DNA of 64,000 nucleotides from Qipengyuania xiamenensis (GTDB lineage: Bacteria > Pseudomonadota > Alphaproteobacteria > Sphingomonadales > Sphingomonadaceae), in the NCBI RefSeq assembly GCF_019711495.1, contig NZ_JAIGNM010000002.1:62001-126000 (forward strand). The letters run 5' to 3'. The position numbers and the translations under genes are program-made. This document shows, in pieces, positions 17,008-25,559 of the stretch; the first letter of the stretch is position 1; each line of letters begins with the position of its first letter. The notes below the pieces were generated by a model. It saw nothing but the letters and a program-made list of their open reading frames with translations, was not told the origin of the DNA and made no database searches.

Positions 17008-17465
17008 TACCTGCGCCGCTTCACCGGCTCGCCCTCAAGATCGGATACAAGCTGCAGCAGCGGATGCGCCGTACGACAGGTACGGCGCGCGACGGCGTGA
17101 GCGTGATCGGCCGCGACATCGACGGGCAGATACTCGTGGTCCGGCATAGCTACGGACCGGAAGGCTGGTATTTTCCCGGTGGCGGCATCAAGTCGGGAGA
17201 GAGCCCGGAAGACGCGGCCAAGCGCGAGCTGATGGAAGAAACCGGCTGCGAGATTGTCGGGCTCAGGCTGGTCGGCATGGTCGAGGAAGAACTGTCCGGC
17301 GCCAGCCACAAGGCGCACCTGTTCGAGGGTGTGATCGAGGATATGCCCAAGGCCGACGGTCGCGAAATCATCGAGGCACGGATGTTTCCGACCCACTCGC
17401 TTCCCGAACCGCTTGCCCCGACCACGCGGCTGCGGCTCAAGATGTGGCAGGCGCGCAAGAGCTAG
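16995..17465 (+). CDS. NUDIX hydrolase
   Basis: 156 aa. The Nudix box is complete: GGGIKSGESPEDAAKRELME followed by ETG near residues 56-78 (G-x5-E-x7-REL-x-EE-x-G). It follows a basic N-terminus with LHRLALKIGYKLQQRMRR that may be an amphipathic helix. The substrate (nucleoside diphosphate derivative) cannot be read. It overlaps pgl by 13 bp, hence probably cotranscribed. Its TAG stop interlocks with the dinB stop on the other strand (CTAG at 17462-17465). Confidence 0.9.
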   Translation: MLHLIPAPLHRLALKIGYKLQQRMRRTTGTARDGVSVIGRDIDGQILVVRHSYGPEGWYFPGGGIKSGESPEDAAKRELMEETGCEIVGLRLVGMVEEELSGASHKAHLFEGVIEDMPKADGREIIEARMFPTHSLPEPLAPTTRLRLKMWQARKS

Positions 17466-18577
17466 AGCAGGCTCAACTGCGCATCGGGACGCTTGGGAGG
17501 TTCCTCTCCGTCGCGTTCCAGCTTCGATAGCGTGAGGCCCATCAGCCGGATCGGCATGGGCAGGGGAAGCACTTCTTCGAGCAGTACGCGCGAGACCTCG
17601 GCAAACTCGTCCTTGCTCGCGATCGGCTGGTCGAGCGTTCTCGCACGGCTGAAGATCTGGAAATCGGTGTATTTCATCTTCAGCGTCACCGTGCGGCCTT
17701 TCGCCTCGGCGCGCTCGATATAGCCCCAGACGATATCGATGATGTCCTCCAGCGTCTCGCGCAGTTCGCTGCCCGATGACAGGTCGCGGCTGAAGGTGCG
17801 TTCGCCACCTACCGACTTGCGCGTCCTGCTCGATCGCACGGGGCGCAGGTCGATCCCGCGGGCCGCACGATAGAGGTAATCGGCAAAGCTACCAAAATGC
17901 GCGCGCAGCCATTCGATATCCTTGGCCGCGAGATCGGCTCCGGTGGCGATCCCCAGCCGGCCCATCTTTTCCTCGGCCTTCGGGCCGACACCGTGGAAAC
18001 GCCTCACCGGCAGCGACTGGACGAAATCCGCACCTTGCCCCGGGCGTATCACGCACATCCCGTCAGGCTTGTTCTGGTCGCTCGCGAGCTTGGCGAGGAA
18101 CTTGTTGTAGCTCACGCCAGCGCTCGCCGTCAGCTTCGTCTTTGCCTTGATTTCCTGCCGGATGAGCTCTGCGATGCGGGTCGCGCTTCCGATGCCGAGC
18201 TTGTCCTCGGTCACATCGAGATAGGCCTCGTCGAGGCTGAGCGGTTCGACGAGGTCGGTGTGATGGCGGAAGATCGCACGGATCTGCTGGCTCACCTCGC
18301 GATAGACGTCGAAGCGGCTCTTGCAAAAGATGAGGTCGGGACATTTGCGCTTGGCCGTGACGCTGGGCATCGCGCTGCGCACGCCGAACTTGCGCGCTTC
18401 ATAGCTTGCCGCCGCCACCACGCCGCGCCCGCTCGAACCGCCGACCGCGACTGGTTTTCCGCGCAGTTCGGGATTGTCGCGCTGTTCCACGCTGGCGAAG
18501 AAGGCATCCATGTCGACATGGATGATCTTGCGCAGGCCGTCGGCCTCGCCCTCATCGCTGTCGTCTGCCTCGCTCAT
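17462..18577 (-). CDS. dinB: DNA polymerase IV
   Basis: 371 aa Y-family translesion polymerase. Catalytic carboxylates are in IIHVDMDAFFASVEQ near residue 20 and EPLSLDEAYLDV near residue 116. The palm/fingers segment GVVAAASYEARKFGVRSAMP near residue 52 and TASAGVSYNKFLAKLASD near residue 154 are diagnostic, followed by the little-finger domain. The C-terminus ends DAQLSLL, a QLSLL-type beta-clamp binding peptide as expected. No SOS box is obvious by eye. Convergent with the NUDIX gene with interlocked stops. Confidence 0.95.
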   Translation of the reverse strand: MSEADDSDEGEADGLRKIIHVDMDAFFASVEQRDNPELRGKPVAVGGSSGRGVVAAASYEARKFGVRSAMPSVTAKRKCPDLIFCKSRFDVYREVSQQIRAIFRHHTDLVEPLSLDEAYLDVTEDKLGIGSATRIAELIRQEIKAKTKLTASAGVSYNKFLAKLASDQNKPDGMCVIRPGQGADFVQSLPVRRFHGVGPKAEEKMGRLGIATGADLAAKDIEWLRAHFGSFADYLYRAARGIDLRPVRSSRTRKSVGGERTFSRDLSSGSELRETLEDIIDIVWGYIERAEAKGRTVTLKMKYTDFQIFSRARTLDQPIASKDEFAEVSRVLLEEVLPLPMPIRLMGLTLSKLERDGEEPPKRPDAQLSLL

Positions 18578-18642
18578 GCTGCGCTAGATAGCGATCCGGG
18601 TTGCAAATCGGAACCTTGTGGTTCACCCGCCATTTTGTGCAG

Positions 18643-19908
18643 ATGCGAAACGATCAACTTGCCAGCGGTGAACGCCCGCTTCCCGACCGCGCCAGGCGCG
18701 CGGCAATCGGCGAGCGCGAGCTGATCTGGATGATGGCGCTGCTGATGGCGTGCAACGCCTTCGGCATCGATGCGATCCTGCCTGCGCTCGACGTGCTTGC
18801 CGCCGATCTCGGTGCAGCCGGCAACGACCGCCAGTTCATCGTCGGCTCCTATTTGCTGGCGGCCGGCTTCGGTATCCTGGTGCCAGGCGCTTTTGCCGAT
18901 CGCTTCGGGCGCAGGCCCGTGCTGTTCGTGGCCTTGGCCTTCTACATCGTCCTCTCGATCGCCTGCGCGCTGGCGAGCAGCTTCGACATGCTCGTCGCGC
19001 TGCGTGCCGCGCAGGGGTTCTTCGCTGCAGGCATCATCGCGCTGCCGCCCGCCATCATTCGCGACCGCGTGGGTGGCGACAAGATGGCCCGCATGATGAG
19101 CCTGATCTTCGTGATCTTCCTGCTCGTACCGGCCGTTGCGCCGAGCATCGGGCAGGCCATCCTCGTCGCGCTGGGAGACTGGCGCTGGATCTTCGCCTCC
19201 ATGGCAGTGCTCGGCTGTGCGATGACGGCATGGGTCTATTTCCGCCTGCCTGAAACGCTGCACGAGGAAGACAAGCAGGATATCCACCTGCCGACCATCA
19301 CGCGCAACATGAAGAGCGCAGTGACCTTGCGCGAAACCATCGGCTACACGCTCGGCAGCGCGCTGGTCTTCGGCGGACTGTTCGGTTTCATCAATTCCTC
19401 GCAGCAGCTCATCGGCGAGGCTTTCGGTGCGGGTGACAGCTTCCCGCTGATCTTTGCGATCTGTGCCGGATGCATGGCAATCGCCAACTGGTCGAACAGC
19501 CGCATCGTGGAGCACTTCGGCGCCCGCAAGGTTAGCCATGCCGCGCTGTTCGCTTTCATTGGCGTGGCAGCACTCCAGCTCTGGTTCGCTAACGATCCGG
19601 ACGAGACGCTGTGGACCTTCGTGCCGCTGATGGCAGCCAACATGAGCCTGCTCGGTTTCATCGGCGCGAACTTCGGTTCGATTGCCCTGCAGCCTTTCCG
19701 CCATATCGCGGGCGCGGCCTCGAGCGCGCAGGGCTTCCTGCGCATGACGAGCGGCGCAGCGCTGGGCGCCTATATCGGCTACATGTATGACGGCACTGCG
19801 CGCCCGCTCGCGACGGCGCTTCTGATCACTGCCGTGCTGAGCCTGGTTTTCGTGCTCTTCTCCGAACGCGGCGAGCTGTTCGGCGAGAAGATGGACGATT
19901 ACGACTAG
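18643..19908 (+). CDS. MFS efflux transporter, Bcr/CflA type
   Basis: 421 aa, twelve predicted membrane helices. Family markers: LPALDVLAADLGAAGNDRQF near residue 46 (helix 1/loop), GAFADRFGRRPVLFVALA near residue 81 (MFS motif A), AAQGFFAAGIIALPPAIIRD near residue 123, and a central loop LPETLHEEDKQ, which in this family reads LPETL. Likely a proton-coupled drug or metabolite exporter in the inner membrane. The ATG at 18643 is preferred to an upstream TTG. Its stop interlocks with the next convergent gene's stop (CTAG at 19905-19908). Confidence 0.88.
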   Translation: MRNDQLASGERPLPDRARRAAIGERELIWMMALLMACNAFGIDAILPALDVLAADLGAAGNDRQFIVGSYLLAAGFGILVPGAFADRFGRRPVLFVALAFYIVLSIACALASSFDMLVALRAAQGFFAAGIIALPPAIIRDRVGGDKMARMMSLIFVIFLLVPAVAPSIGQAILVALGDWRWIFASMAVLGCAMTAWVYFRLPETLHEEDKQDIHLPTITRNMKSAVTLRETIGYTLGSALVFGGLFGFINSSQQLIGEAFGAGDSFPLIFAICAGCMAIANWSNSRIVEHFGARKVSHAALFAFIGVAALQLWFANDPDETLWTFVPLMAANMSLLGFIGANFGSIALQPFRHIAGAASSAQGFLRMTSGAALGAYIGYMYDGTARPLATALLITAVLSLVFVLFSERGELFGEKMDDYD

Positions 19909-21524
19909 CTTTCGCGGTGGCCGATGGTCCGTCGGAAGGTTTCCGGTAGGAACAGCAAGCCGACGAAGAGCGTCAGCAACGCGACCCCGACGGGATACCA
20001 CAGGCCTGCGTAGATATCGCCCGTGGCCGCCACCATGGCAAAGGCGATAGTGGGCAGGAAGCCGCCGAACCAGCCATTGCCGATGTGATAGGGCAGGCTC
20101 ATCGCGGTGTAGCGGATACGCGCGCTGAAAAGTTCCACAAGTAGCGCTGCTATGGGGCCGTAGACCATGGTCACCAGCAGCACGAGTGCGGTGAGGATCG
20201 CGACGACCAGCGGATTGTTGATTTGCGCGGGATCGGCTGAGGCTGGATAGCCTGCTTCTGCGATGGCCGTTTGAAGCTGTGGCAGATCATCCTTGCTGCG
20301 GATGTCGAACGTCTCGTCGCCGATGCCGACCAGCGTGCCACCGAACATGTCGTACAGCTCGTGGCTCTCATACGGGACACCGGACTTGGCCAACGCACTC
20401 TGCACGATATCGCAAGTCGTCGTGTCGAAAGTCTGCTTACCGATAGGGTCGAACTGGAAGGAGCAGCTGTCGACATCGGCGGTAACCGTGACCGGTGCGC
20501 GCTCCTGGGCTTCCGCCAACGCCGGATTAGCCGCATTGGTAAGCGCGCCGAACAGCGGGAAATAGAGCAGCGCGGCCAGCGCCAGTCCGCTCATGATGAT
20601 CGGCTTGCGACCGATCTTGTCCGACAGCCATCCGAAGAACACGAAAAAGGGCGTGCCTATTACCAGCGCGATGGCGATCAGGATGTTGGCCGTCCCACCG
20701 TCGACCTTGAGGATTTTTTCAAGGTAGAACAGCGCGTAGAACTGGCCGGTGTACCAGACCACTGCCTGACCCGCGACGGCACCGAGTAGCGCGACGAGAA
20801 CCCACTTGAGATTGCCCCAGCGCCCGAATGCTTCGGACAGCGGGGCTTTCGAAGTCTCGCCCTCTTCCTTCATCTGCTGGAAGACCGGGCTTTCGGAGAG
20901 CTGCAGGCGGATCCAGATCGAGATTGCAAGCAGGAGTGAGGACAGCAGGAAGGGCAGGCGCCAGCCCCATTCGGCGAAGGCTTCTTCGCCCATCGCGGTC
21001 CGCAGGCCGATCACCACCAGCAGCGCTGCGAACAGGCCAAGCGTCGCCGTGGTCTGGATGAAGCTGGTGTAGAGCCCGCGTTTGCCCTCGGGGGCATGCT
21101 CGGCGACGTAAATCGCCGCGCCGCCATATTCTCCGCCCAGCGCAAGGCCTTGCAGGAGGCGCAGCCCCACCAGCATGAGCGGCGCGGCAACGCCGATGCT
21201 GGCGTAGCTCGGCAAGAGGCCCACTGCGAAGGTCGACAGGCCCATGAGGCCCATGGTCACGAGGAAGGTGTACTTGCGCCCGACAAGGTCGCCCACGCGC
21301 CCGAACACCAGCGCGCCGAAGGGACGGACTGCGAAGCCTGCGGCAAAGGCGCCGAGCGCGAGGATGAAGGCGGTCGTATCGTTGACGCCCGAGAAGAATT
21401 GGGCGGAAATGATCGTGGCAAGGAGGCCGTAGAGGTAAAAATCATACCACTCGAACACCGTGCCGAGCGATGAGGCGATGATCACCTTGCGATGCGATTG
21501 CGCAGGCACTTCGGATGCGGCCAT
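19905..21524 (-). CDS. MFS transporter, metabolite:H+ symporter type, with large periplasmic insert
   Basis: 539 aa. The start SSLGTVFEWYDFYLYGLLAT and FGRVGDLVGRKYTFLVTMGL, plus LQGLALGGEYGGAAIYVAEH, are typical of the MHS (shikimate/proline-betaine) group. Unlike usual ~430-residue members, it carries an insert of about 100 residues between helices 9 and 10 (roughly residues 330-430). The insert has two cysteines (DVDSCSF and TTTCDIV) and a compact alpha/beta look; by topology the loop is periplasmic. It is 21 bp downstream of the carboxyltransferase gene on the same strand, suggesting uptake of the acid handled by that enzyme. Substrate unknown. Confidence 0.85.
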   Translation of the reverse strand: MAASEVPAQSHRKVIIASSLGTVFEWYDFYLYGLLATIISAQFFSGVNDTTAFILALGAFAAGFAVRPFGALVFGRVGDLVGRKYTFLVTMGLMGLSTFAVGLLPSYASIGVAAPLMLVGLRLLQGLALGGEYGGAAIYVAEHAPEGKRGLYTSFIQTTATLGLFAALLVVIGLRTAMGEEAFAEWGWRLPFLLSSLLLAISIWIRLQLSESPVFQQMKEEGETSKAPLSEAFGRWGNLKWVLVALLGAVAGQAVVWYTGQFYALFYLEKILKVDGGTANILIAIALVIGTPFFVFFGWLSDKIGRKPIIMSGLALAALLYFPLFGALTNAANPALAEAQERAPVTVTADVDSCSFQFDPIGKQTFDTTTCDIVQSALAKSGVPYESHELYDMFGGTLVGIGDETFDIRSKDDLPQLQTAIAEAGYPASADPAQINNPLVVAILTALVLLVTMVYGPIAALLVELFSARIRYTAMSLPYHIGNGWFGGFLPTIAFAMVAATGDIYAGLWYPVGVALLTLFVGLLFLPETFRRTIGHRES

Positions 21525-21545
21525 GAATTTCCCTCCCCGGCTGCC

Positions 21546-23093
21546 TTATTCGCTTTCCAGCCGTCTCCATGCAAGTCCGGCGAATTCGCACAGCAGCGGC
21601 CGCGTGTCGCGCGGGTCGATAATGTCCTCGACATTGAAGCGTTCGGCGCTGCGGAAGGGGGAGGTGACCTTGTCCAGCCGCTCGCGGATGGCGGCGAGTT
21701 CGGCTTCCGGGTCCTCGGCAGCTTCGAGTTCGGACTTGTAGGCGACTTCCAGTCCCCCCGCGATCGGCAGGCTGCCCCAGTCGCCCGAAGGCCAGCAATA
21801 GCGGTACTGGAAGGTCTCGGCATTGCTCATCGCGCTGCCGGCAATGCCATAGGCGCGGCGCATCACGATCGAGGCGAGCGGGACGCTGGCCTTGTAGATC
21901 GCGTTCATCGCCTGCACGCCATAACGGATCGTGCCCGCCATTTCCGCCTCGCGCCCGATCATGAAACCGGGATTGTCGACAAGGTGGACGATGGGCAGGC
22001 GGAACTGGTCCGCCAGTTTCACGAAACGCTCGACCTTCTCACTGGTCTTCGCTTCCCATGACCCGCCGAGATAGGACGGGTCGCTGGCGAGTACCATGAC
22101 CGGCCAGCCGTCGAGGCGGGCAAGCGCAGTGATACAGGCGCGGCCCCACATGCGGCCGATCTCGAACACGGTGCCCTGGTCGAACACCATCTCCATGCAT
22201 CGGCGCATCGAATAGACCTGCTTGTCCTCGCGCGGGACGAGGCTGAGTAGCGCCTCCTCGCGGCGGTGAACCGGGTCGGTGCAATTCGAACGGCGGGCAA
22301 GCTGGCCGACGTGTTCGGGCATGAAGGAGAGGAAGTGGCGCGCGCGGGCGAAGGCCTCTGCCTCGCTGCCGACCTCGTCATCGACCACGCCGTTGCGCGT
22401 GTGGATACCGCTGCCGCCGAGGTCTTCCTTGGCTTGGCTGTGGTCAGTCGAACCCTTGTAACTCTCGCCGAGACCATCGACGACGGCGGGCCCGGCGGCA
22501 AAGATTTGGCTGAGACCTTTCACCATGATCGAGTAATGACTGGCGACGGTCCGCGCCGCGCCGAGGCCAGCGGTAGGGCCGAGCGCCAGTGCCACGACCG
22601 GCACGGTGTCGAGGTTCTTCACCACGTCGGACCAGCCGGGAACTGCGGGAATGTAGGTCGCTCCGATCTGTTCGAGTGTCTTGACGCTGCCGCCACCACC
22701 AGTGCCGTCGATCATGCGGATGAGCGGGAGCTTGAGCTCATGCGCCATCTTCTCGGCCTGGACCATCTTGCGGGAAATCCCCGCATCGGCCGCGCCGCCG
22801 CGAATGGTGAAATCGTCGGCCGTGGCGACCACGGGGCGGCCATTGATCAGGGCCTTGCCGAAGAGGAAGGGGGCGGGAAGGACGCCTTCGAGATTGCCCT
22901 CCTCGTCATAACGGCCCTTGCCGGCGATCTTGCCGATCTCGCGGAAAGAGCCGTCGTCGACCAGTGCCGCAAGACGCGCGCGGGCATCCATCTTGCCGCG
23001 CCCGTGCTGGCGGGCGAGCTTGTCCGGTCCGCCCATCTGATCGGCCATTGCCTCGCGGCGGCGCAGTTCCTCGAGTTCGTTTTCCCAGCTCAT
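21546..23093 (-). CDS. Acyl-CoA carboxylase, carboxyltransferase (beta) subunit
   Basis: 515 aa carboxyltransferase. N-terminal RRREAMADQMGGPDKLARQH and RGKMDARARLAALVDDGSF, acyl-CoA-binding/oxyanion regions GTGGGGSVKTLEQIGATYIP near residue 124 and GLGAARTVASHY near residue 162, then the second crotonase half with VDNPGFMIGREAEMAGT near residue 380. It transfers CO2 from biotin to an acyl-CoA. It is not a typical PccB or MccB by motif, so the substrate (propionyl, methylcrotonyl, geranyl or other) stays open. The ATG at 23093 begins the conserved region. The biotin subunit gene lies 57 bp upstream. Confidence 0.88.
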   Translation of the reverse strand: MSWENELEELRRREAMADQMGGPDKLARQHGRGKMDARARLAALVDDGSFREIGKIAGKGRYDEEGNLEGVLPAPFLFGKALINGRPVVATADDFTIRGGAADAGISRKMVQAEKMAHELKLPLIRMIDGTGGGGSVKTLEQIGATYIPAVPGWSDVVKNLDTVPVVALALGPTAGLGAARTVASHYSIMVKGLSQIFAAGPAVVDGLGESYKGSTDHSQAKEDLGGSGIHTRNGVVDDEVGSEAEAFARARHFLSFMPEHVGQLARRSNCTDPVHRREEALLSLVPREDKQVYSMRRCMEMVFDQGTVFEIGRMWGRACITALARLDGWPVMVLASDPSYLGGSWEAKTSEKVERFVKLADQFRLPIVHLVDNPGFMIGREAEMAGTIRYGVQAMNAIYKASVPLASIVMRRAYGIAGSAMSNAETFQYRYCWPSGDWGSLPIAGGLEVAYKSELEAAEDPEAELAAIRERLDKVTSPFRSAERFNVEDIIDPRDTRPLLCEFAGLAWRRLESE

Positions 23094-23150
23094 TCGTGCC
23101 CTCACTCCTCGGGAAGGCACGCTTGCAAGCAACTGGCGGAAAGGGAAGCC

Positions 23151-25022
23151 CTATTCTTCTTTGGGCTCGACAACCGCCAGCACGGCCTCGACCTGAACCT
23201 GCGCGCCCTGGCTCGCGGAAAGCTCGGTCACCGTCCCGTCGAAGGGCGCGGTAAGCGCGTGCTCCATCTTCATCGCCTCGAGCACCATCAGGCGCTGTCC
23301 GGCGTTGACCGTGTCGCCCTCTGCCACATCGACCGCGATGACCTTGCCCGGCATCGGCGCGAGGATGGCGCCGTCGCCTGCCGCACCTGCACCGGTGCCG
23401 CGCGACTGGCGTTCGAATACGAAGCTTTGTCCATCGGCGAATACCACGGCGCGTTCGGGATCGACGAAGCCGGTTGCGAAGCTGTCGATATGAGATCGTG
23501 CTGCGCTGACGGTCCGCGTCTCGCCCTTGTGCGTGAGCGTTGCGTTGAGCTTGCCCGGGGCGTTGAGGCGCAGGCCGATCGGCAGGTCCTCGTGCTCTTC
23601 GGTTTCGGCAAGCGCGATGAAGTCCGCAGCGGTCTGCCAGATATCGTCATCCGCCTCGTCCGATGCCACGAGCGTGTCGAGCTTCGCCTCGATGAAGCCG
23701 GTGTCGAGATTGGCGTCCTCGAAGTCCTCGTCGCGCAGGCAAGCGGCGATGAAGGCGGCATTGGTCTTCACCGGCCAGATCTCGACGCTCTCGGCGATAT
23801 CGGCGAGCTGGTCGATGGCCTCAGCGCGGGTTTCACCCCAGACGACGAGCTTGGCGACCATGGGGTCATAGAAGGGCGAGATCATGTCGCCTTCCTCGAC
23901 GCCGGTCTCGATCCGTCCTTCGACGCCGAGGTCGAAATGTTCGAGCCGTCCGGTCGAGGGCAGGAAGCCGCCGGTGGGGTCTTCGGCATAGAGGCGTGCT
24001 TCGATCGAGTGACCGTCGATGAAGAGGTCTTCCTGCTTCATCGGGATGGATTCGCCACTCGCCACGAGCAGCTGCCATTCGACGAGATCGACGCCGGTGA
24101 TCTCCTCAGTCACCGGGTGTTCGACCTGCAGGCGGGTGTTCATTTCCATGAAGAAGATGCGGTCAGCGCGCAGGCCTTCGCTGGCGTCGGCGATGAATTC
24201 GATGGTGCCCGCACCTTCGTAGTCGACCGCCTTGGCAGCGCGCACGGCGGCGGCGCAGATTTCTTCGCGCGTAGCCTCGTCCATGCCGGGGGCGGGGGCT
24301 TCCTCAATCACCTTCTGGTGGCGGCGCTGGAGCGAGCAGTCGCGTTCGAACAGGTGTACGACATTGCCGTGGGCATCGCCGAAGACCTGCACCTCGATGT
24401 GGCGCGGCGAGGTGATCCACTTTTCCAGCAACACCTCGTCGTTGGAGAAGCTGGCCTTGGCCTCGCGCTGGCAGCTTTCGAGGCTCGCCTCGAAGTCCTC
24501 GGGCCTATCGACCTTGCGCATGCCCTTGCCGCCGCCGCCTGCAACGGCCTTGATCAGCACGGGGTAGCCGATGGCGTCGGCTTCCTTCTTGAGGCGCTCC
24601 ACCGACTGATCCTCACCCTCGTAGCCAGGAGTGACGGGCACACCGGCATCGCGCATCAGCTTCTTGGCTGCGTCCTTGAGGCCCATCGCGTCGATGCTCG
24701 ATGGCTTGGGGCCGACCCAGATCAGGCCTGCATCGATCACGGTCTGCGCAAAGCCGGCGTTCTCGGACAGGAAGCCGTAGCCCGGGTGGATCGCCTCGGC
24801 GCCTGTCTGCTTGGCTGCGGCGATGATCTTCTCGCCCACGAGATAGCTCTCGGCAGCAGGCGAGGGGCCGATATGCACCGCCTCGTCCGCAGTGCGGACA
24901 TGCAGCGCCTTGGCATCGGCATCGGAATAGACCGCCACGGTGGCGATCCCCATCTCGCGCGCGGTGCGGATGATGCGGCAGGCAATTTCGCCGCGATTGG
25001 CGATGAGGAGCTTAGTTATCAT
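23151..25022 (-). CDS. Acyl-CoA carboxylase, biotin carboxylase/BCCP (alpha) subunit
   Basis: 623 aa. Domain order: biotin carboxylase (KLLIANRGEIACRIIRTARE at residue 4, ATP-grasp glycine loop KAVAGGGGKGMRKV near residue 160, EMNTRLQVEHPVTE near residue 285), a linker/BT-like region (about 450-545), and a C-terminal biotinyl domain with the biotin lysine in LEAMKMEHAL near residue 590. It carboxylates its own biotin with ATP and bicarbonate and feeds the beta subunit. The start at 25022 (MITKLLIANRG) overlaps the upstream NTF2-like gene by 11 bp. Substrate is set by the beta subunit and is unknown. Confidence 0.9.
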   Translation of the reverse strand: MITKLLIANRGEIACRIIRTAREMGIATVAVYSDADAKALHVRTADEAVHIGPSPAAESYLVGEKIIAAAKQTGAEAIHPGYGFLSENAGFAQTVIDAGLIWVGPKPSSIDAMGLKDAAKKLMRDAGVPVTPGYEGEDQSVERLKKEADAIGYPVLIKAVAGGGGKGMRKVDRPEDFEASLESCQREAKASFSNDEVLLEKWITSPRHIEVQVFGDAHGNVVHLFERDCSLQRRHQKVIEEAPAPGMDEATREEICAAAVRAAKAVDYEGAGTIEFIADASEGLRADRIFFMEMNTRLQVEHPVTEEITGVDLVEWQLLVASGESIPMKQEDLFIDGHSIEARLYAEDPTGGFLPSTGRLEHFDLGVEGRIETGVEEGDMISPFYDPMVAKLVVWGETRAEAIDQLADIAESVEIWPVKTNAAFIAACLRDEDFEDANLDTGFIEAKLDTLVASDEADDDIWQTAADFIALAETEEHEDLPIGLRLNAPGKLNATLTHKGETRTVSAARSHIDSFATGFVDPERAVVFADGQSFVFERQSRGTGAGAAGDGAILAPMPGKVIAVDVAEGDTVNAGQRLMVLEAMKMEHALTAPFDGTVTELSASQGAQVQVEAVLAVVEPKEE

Positions 25023-25521
25023 CGAGTGCGACCCAATCTGCACCGACAGCGGCGCATTGCGATGGCGGGACCATCGTGAAACTGACGTTGCCGACCTTCC
25101 AGGATCCGTCCCCGGCCTTCACCATGCTCATCGAATTGATCCCGCAGTGAACGACCGTGTCGCCGGCATGAAAGCTGTAGGGCCCCCAGACGAGCGCCAT
25201 GTCGCCGTCGACGAGGACGGTCTCGTAGACCATGATTTCATCGAGGCCCGTGGGCGAGTTGAGCCAGTTTTCGAGATGATCGGCCGCCGTACGATGCTGA
25301 ACCCGCCAATTGCCTTCTTCCATCCGGTTATGGATGTAGATCATCCCATTCGAATCCAGTGTCCCGGCGAGGGCGGTCTTGTCATCGCTGCGCAGGGCAT
25401 CGAAAAAGGCATCGACCCCGGCAGTAACTGCGCGTTGTTCGTCGCTGAGACTGTCACTGGTGTCGTTTGCGTGGGCGGGTGCGGCAAGCAGAGCCGCGGC
25501 CAATAGGATGTGTCCTCTCAT
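25012..25521 (-). CDS. Secreted NTF2-like (SnoaL/DUF4440-type) protein
   Basis: 169 aa with a cleavable signal peptide (HILLAAALLAAPAHAND). The mature part has the cone-shaped NTF2-like pattern: VTAGVDAFFDALRSDDKTAL, MIYIHNRMEEGNW, and MALVWGPYSFHAGD followed by SMSMVKAGDGSWKVGNVSFT. Such proteins bind small molecules or act as isomerases; no catalytic set can be asserted. Two cysteines (VVHCGIN and PSQCAAV) may pair in the periplasm. It overlaps the biotin carboxylase start by 11 bp and starts 38 bp after crtB, so it could bridge two operons. Confidence 0.75.
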   Translation of the reverse strand: MRGHILLAAALLAAPAHANDTSDSLSDEQRAVTAGVDAFFDALRSDDKTALAGTLDSNGMIYIHNRMEEGNWRVQHRTAADHLENWLNSPTGLDEIMVYETVLVDGDMALVWGPYSFHAGDTVVHCGINSMSMVKAGDGSWKVGNVSFTMVPPSQCAAVGADWVALDDN

Positions 25522-25559
25522 GCTGGGGGTCGCTACGCCAGAGGCGCGCGCGCTTCAAG

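Noticed and set aside
22266..25079. 937-codon open frame opposite the carboxylase genes
   Set aside because: Opposite strand of two unmistakable biotin-carboxylase subunit genes; no motifs of its own.
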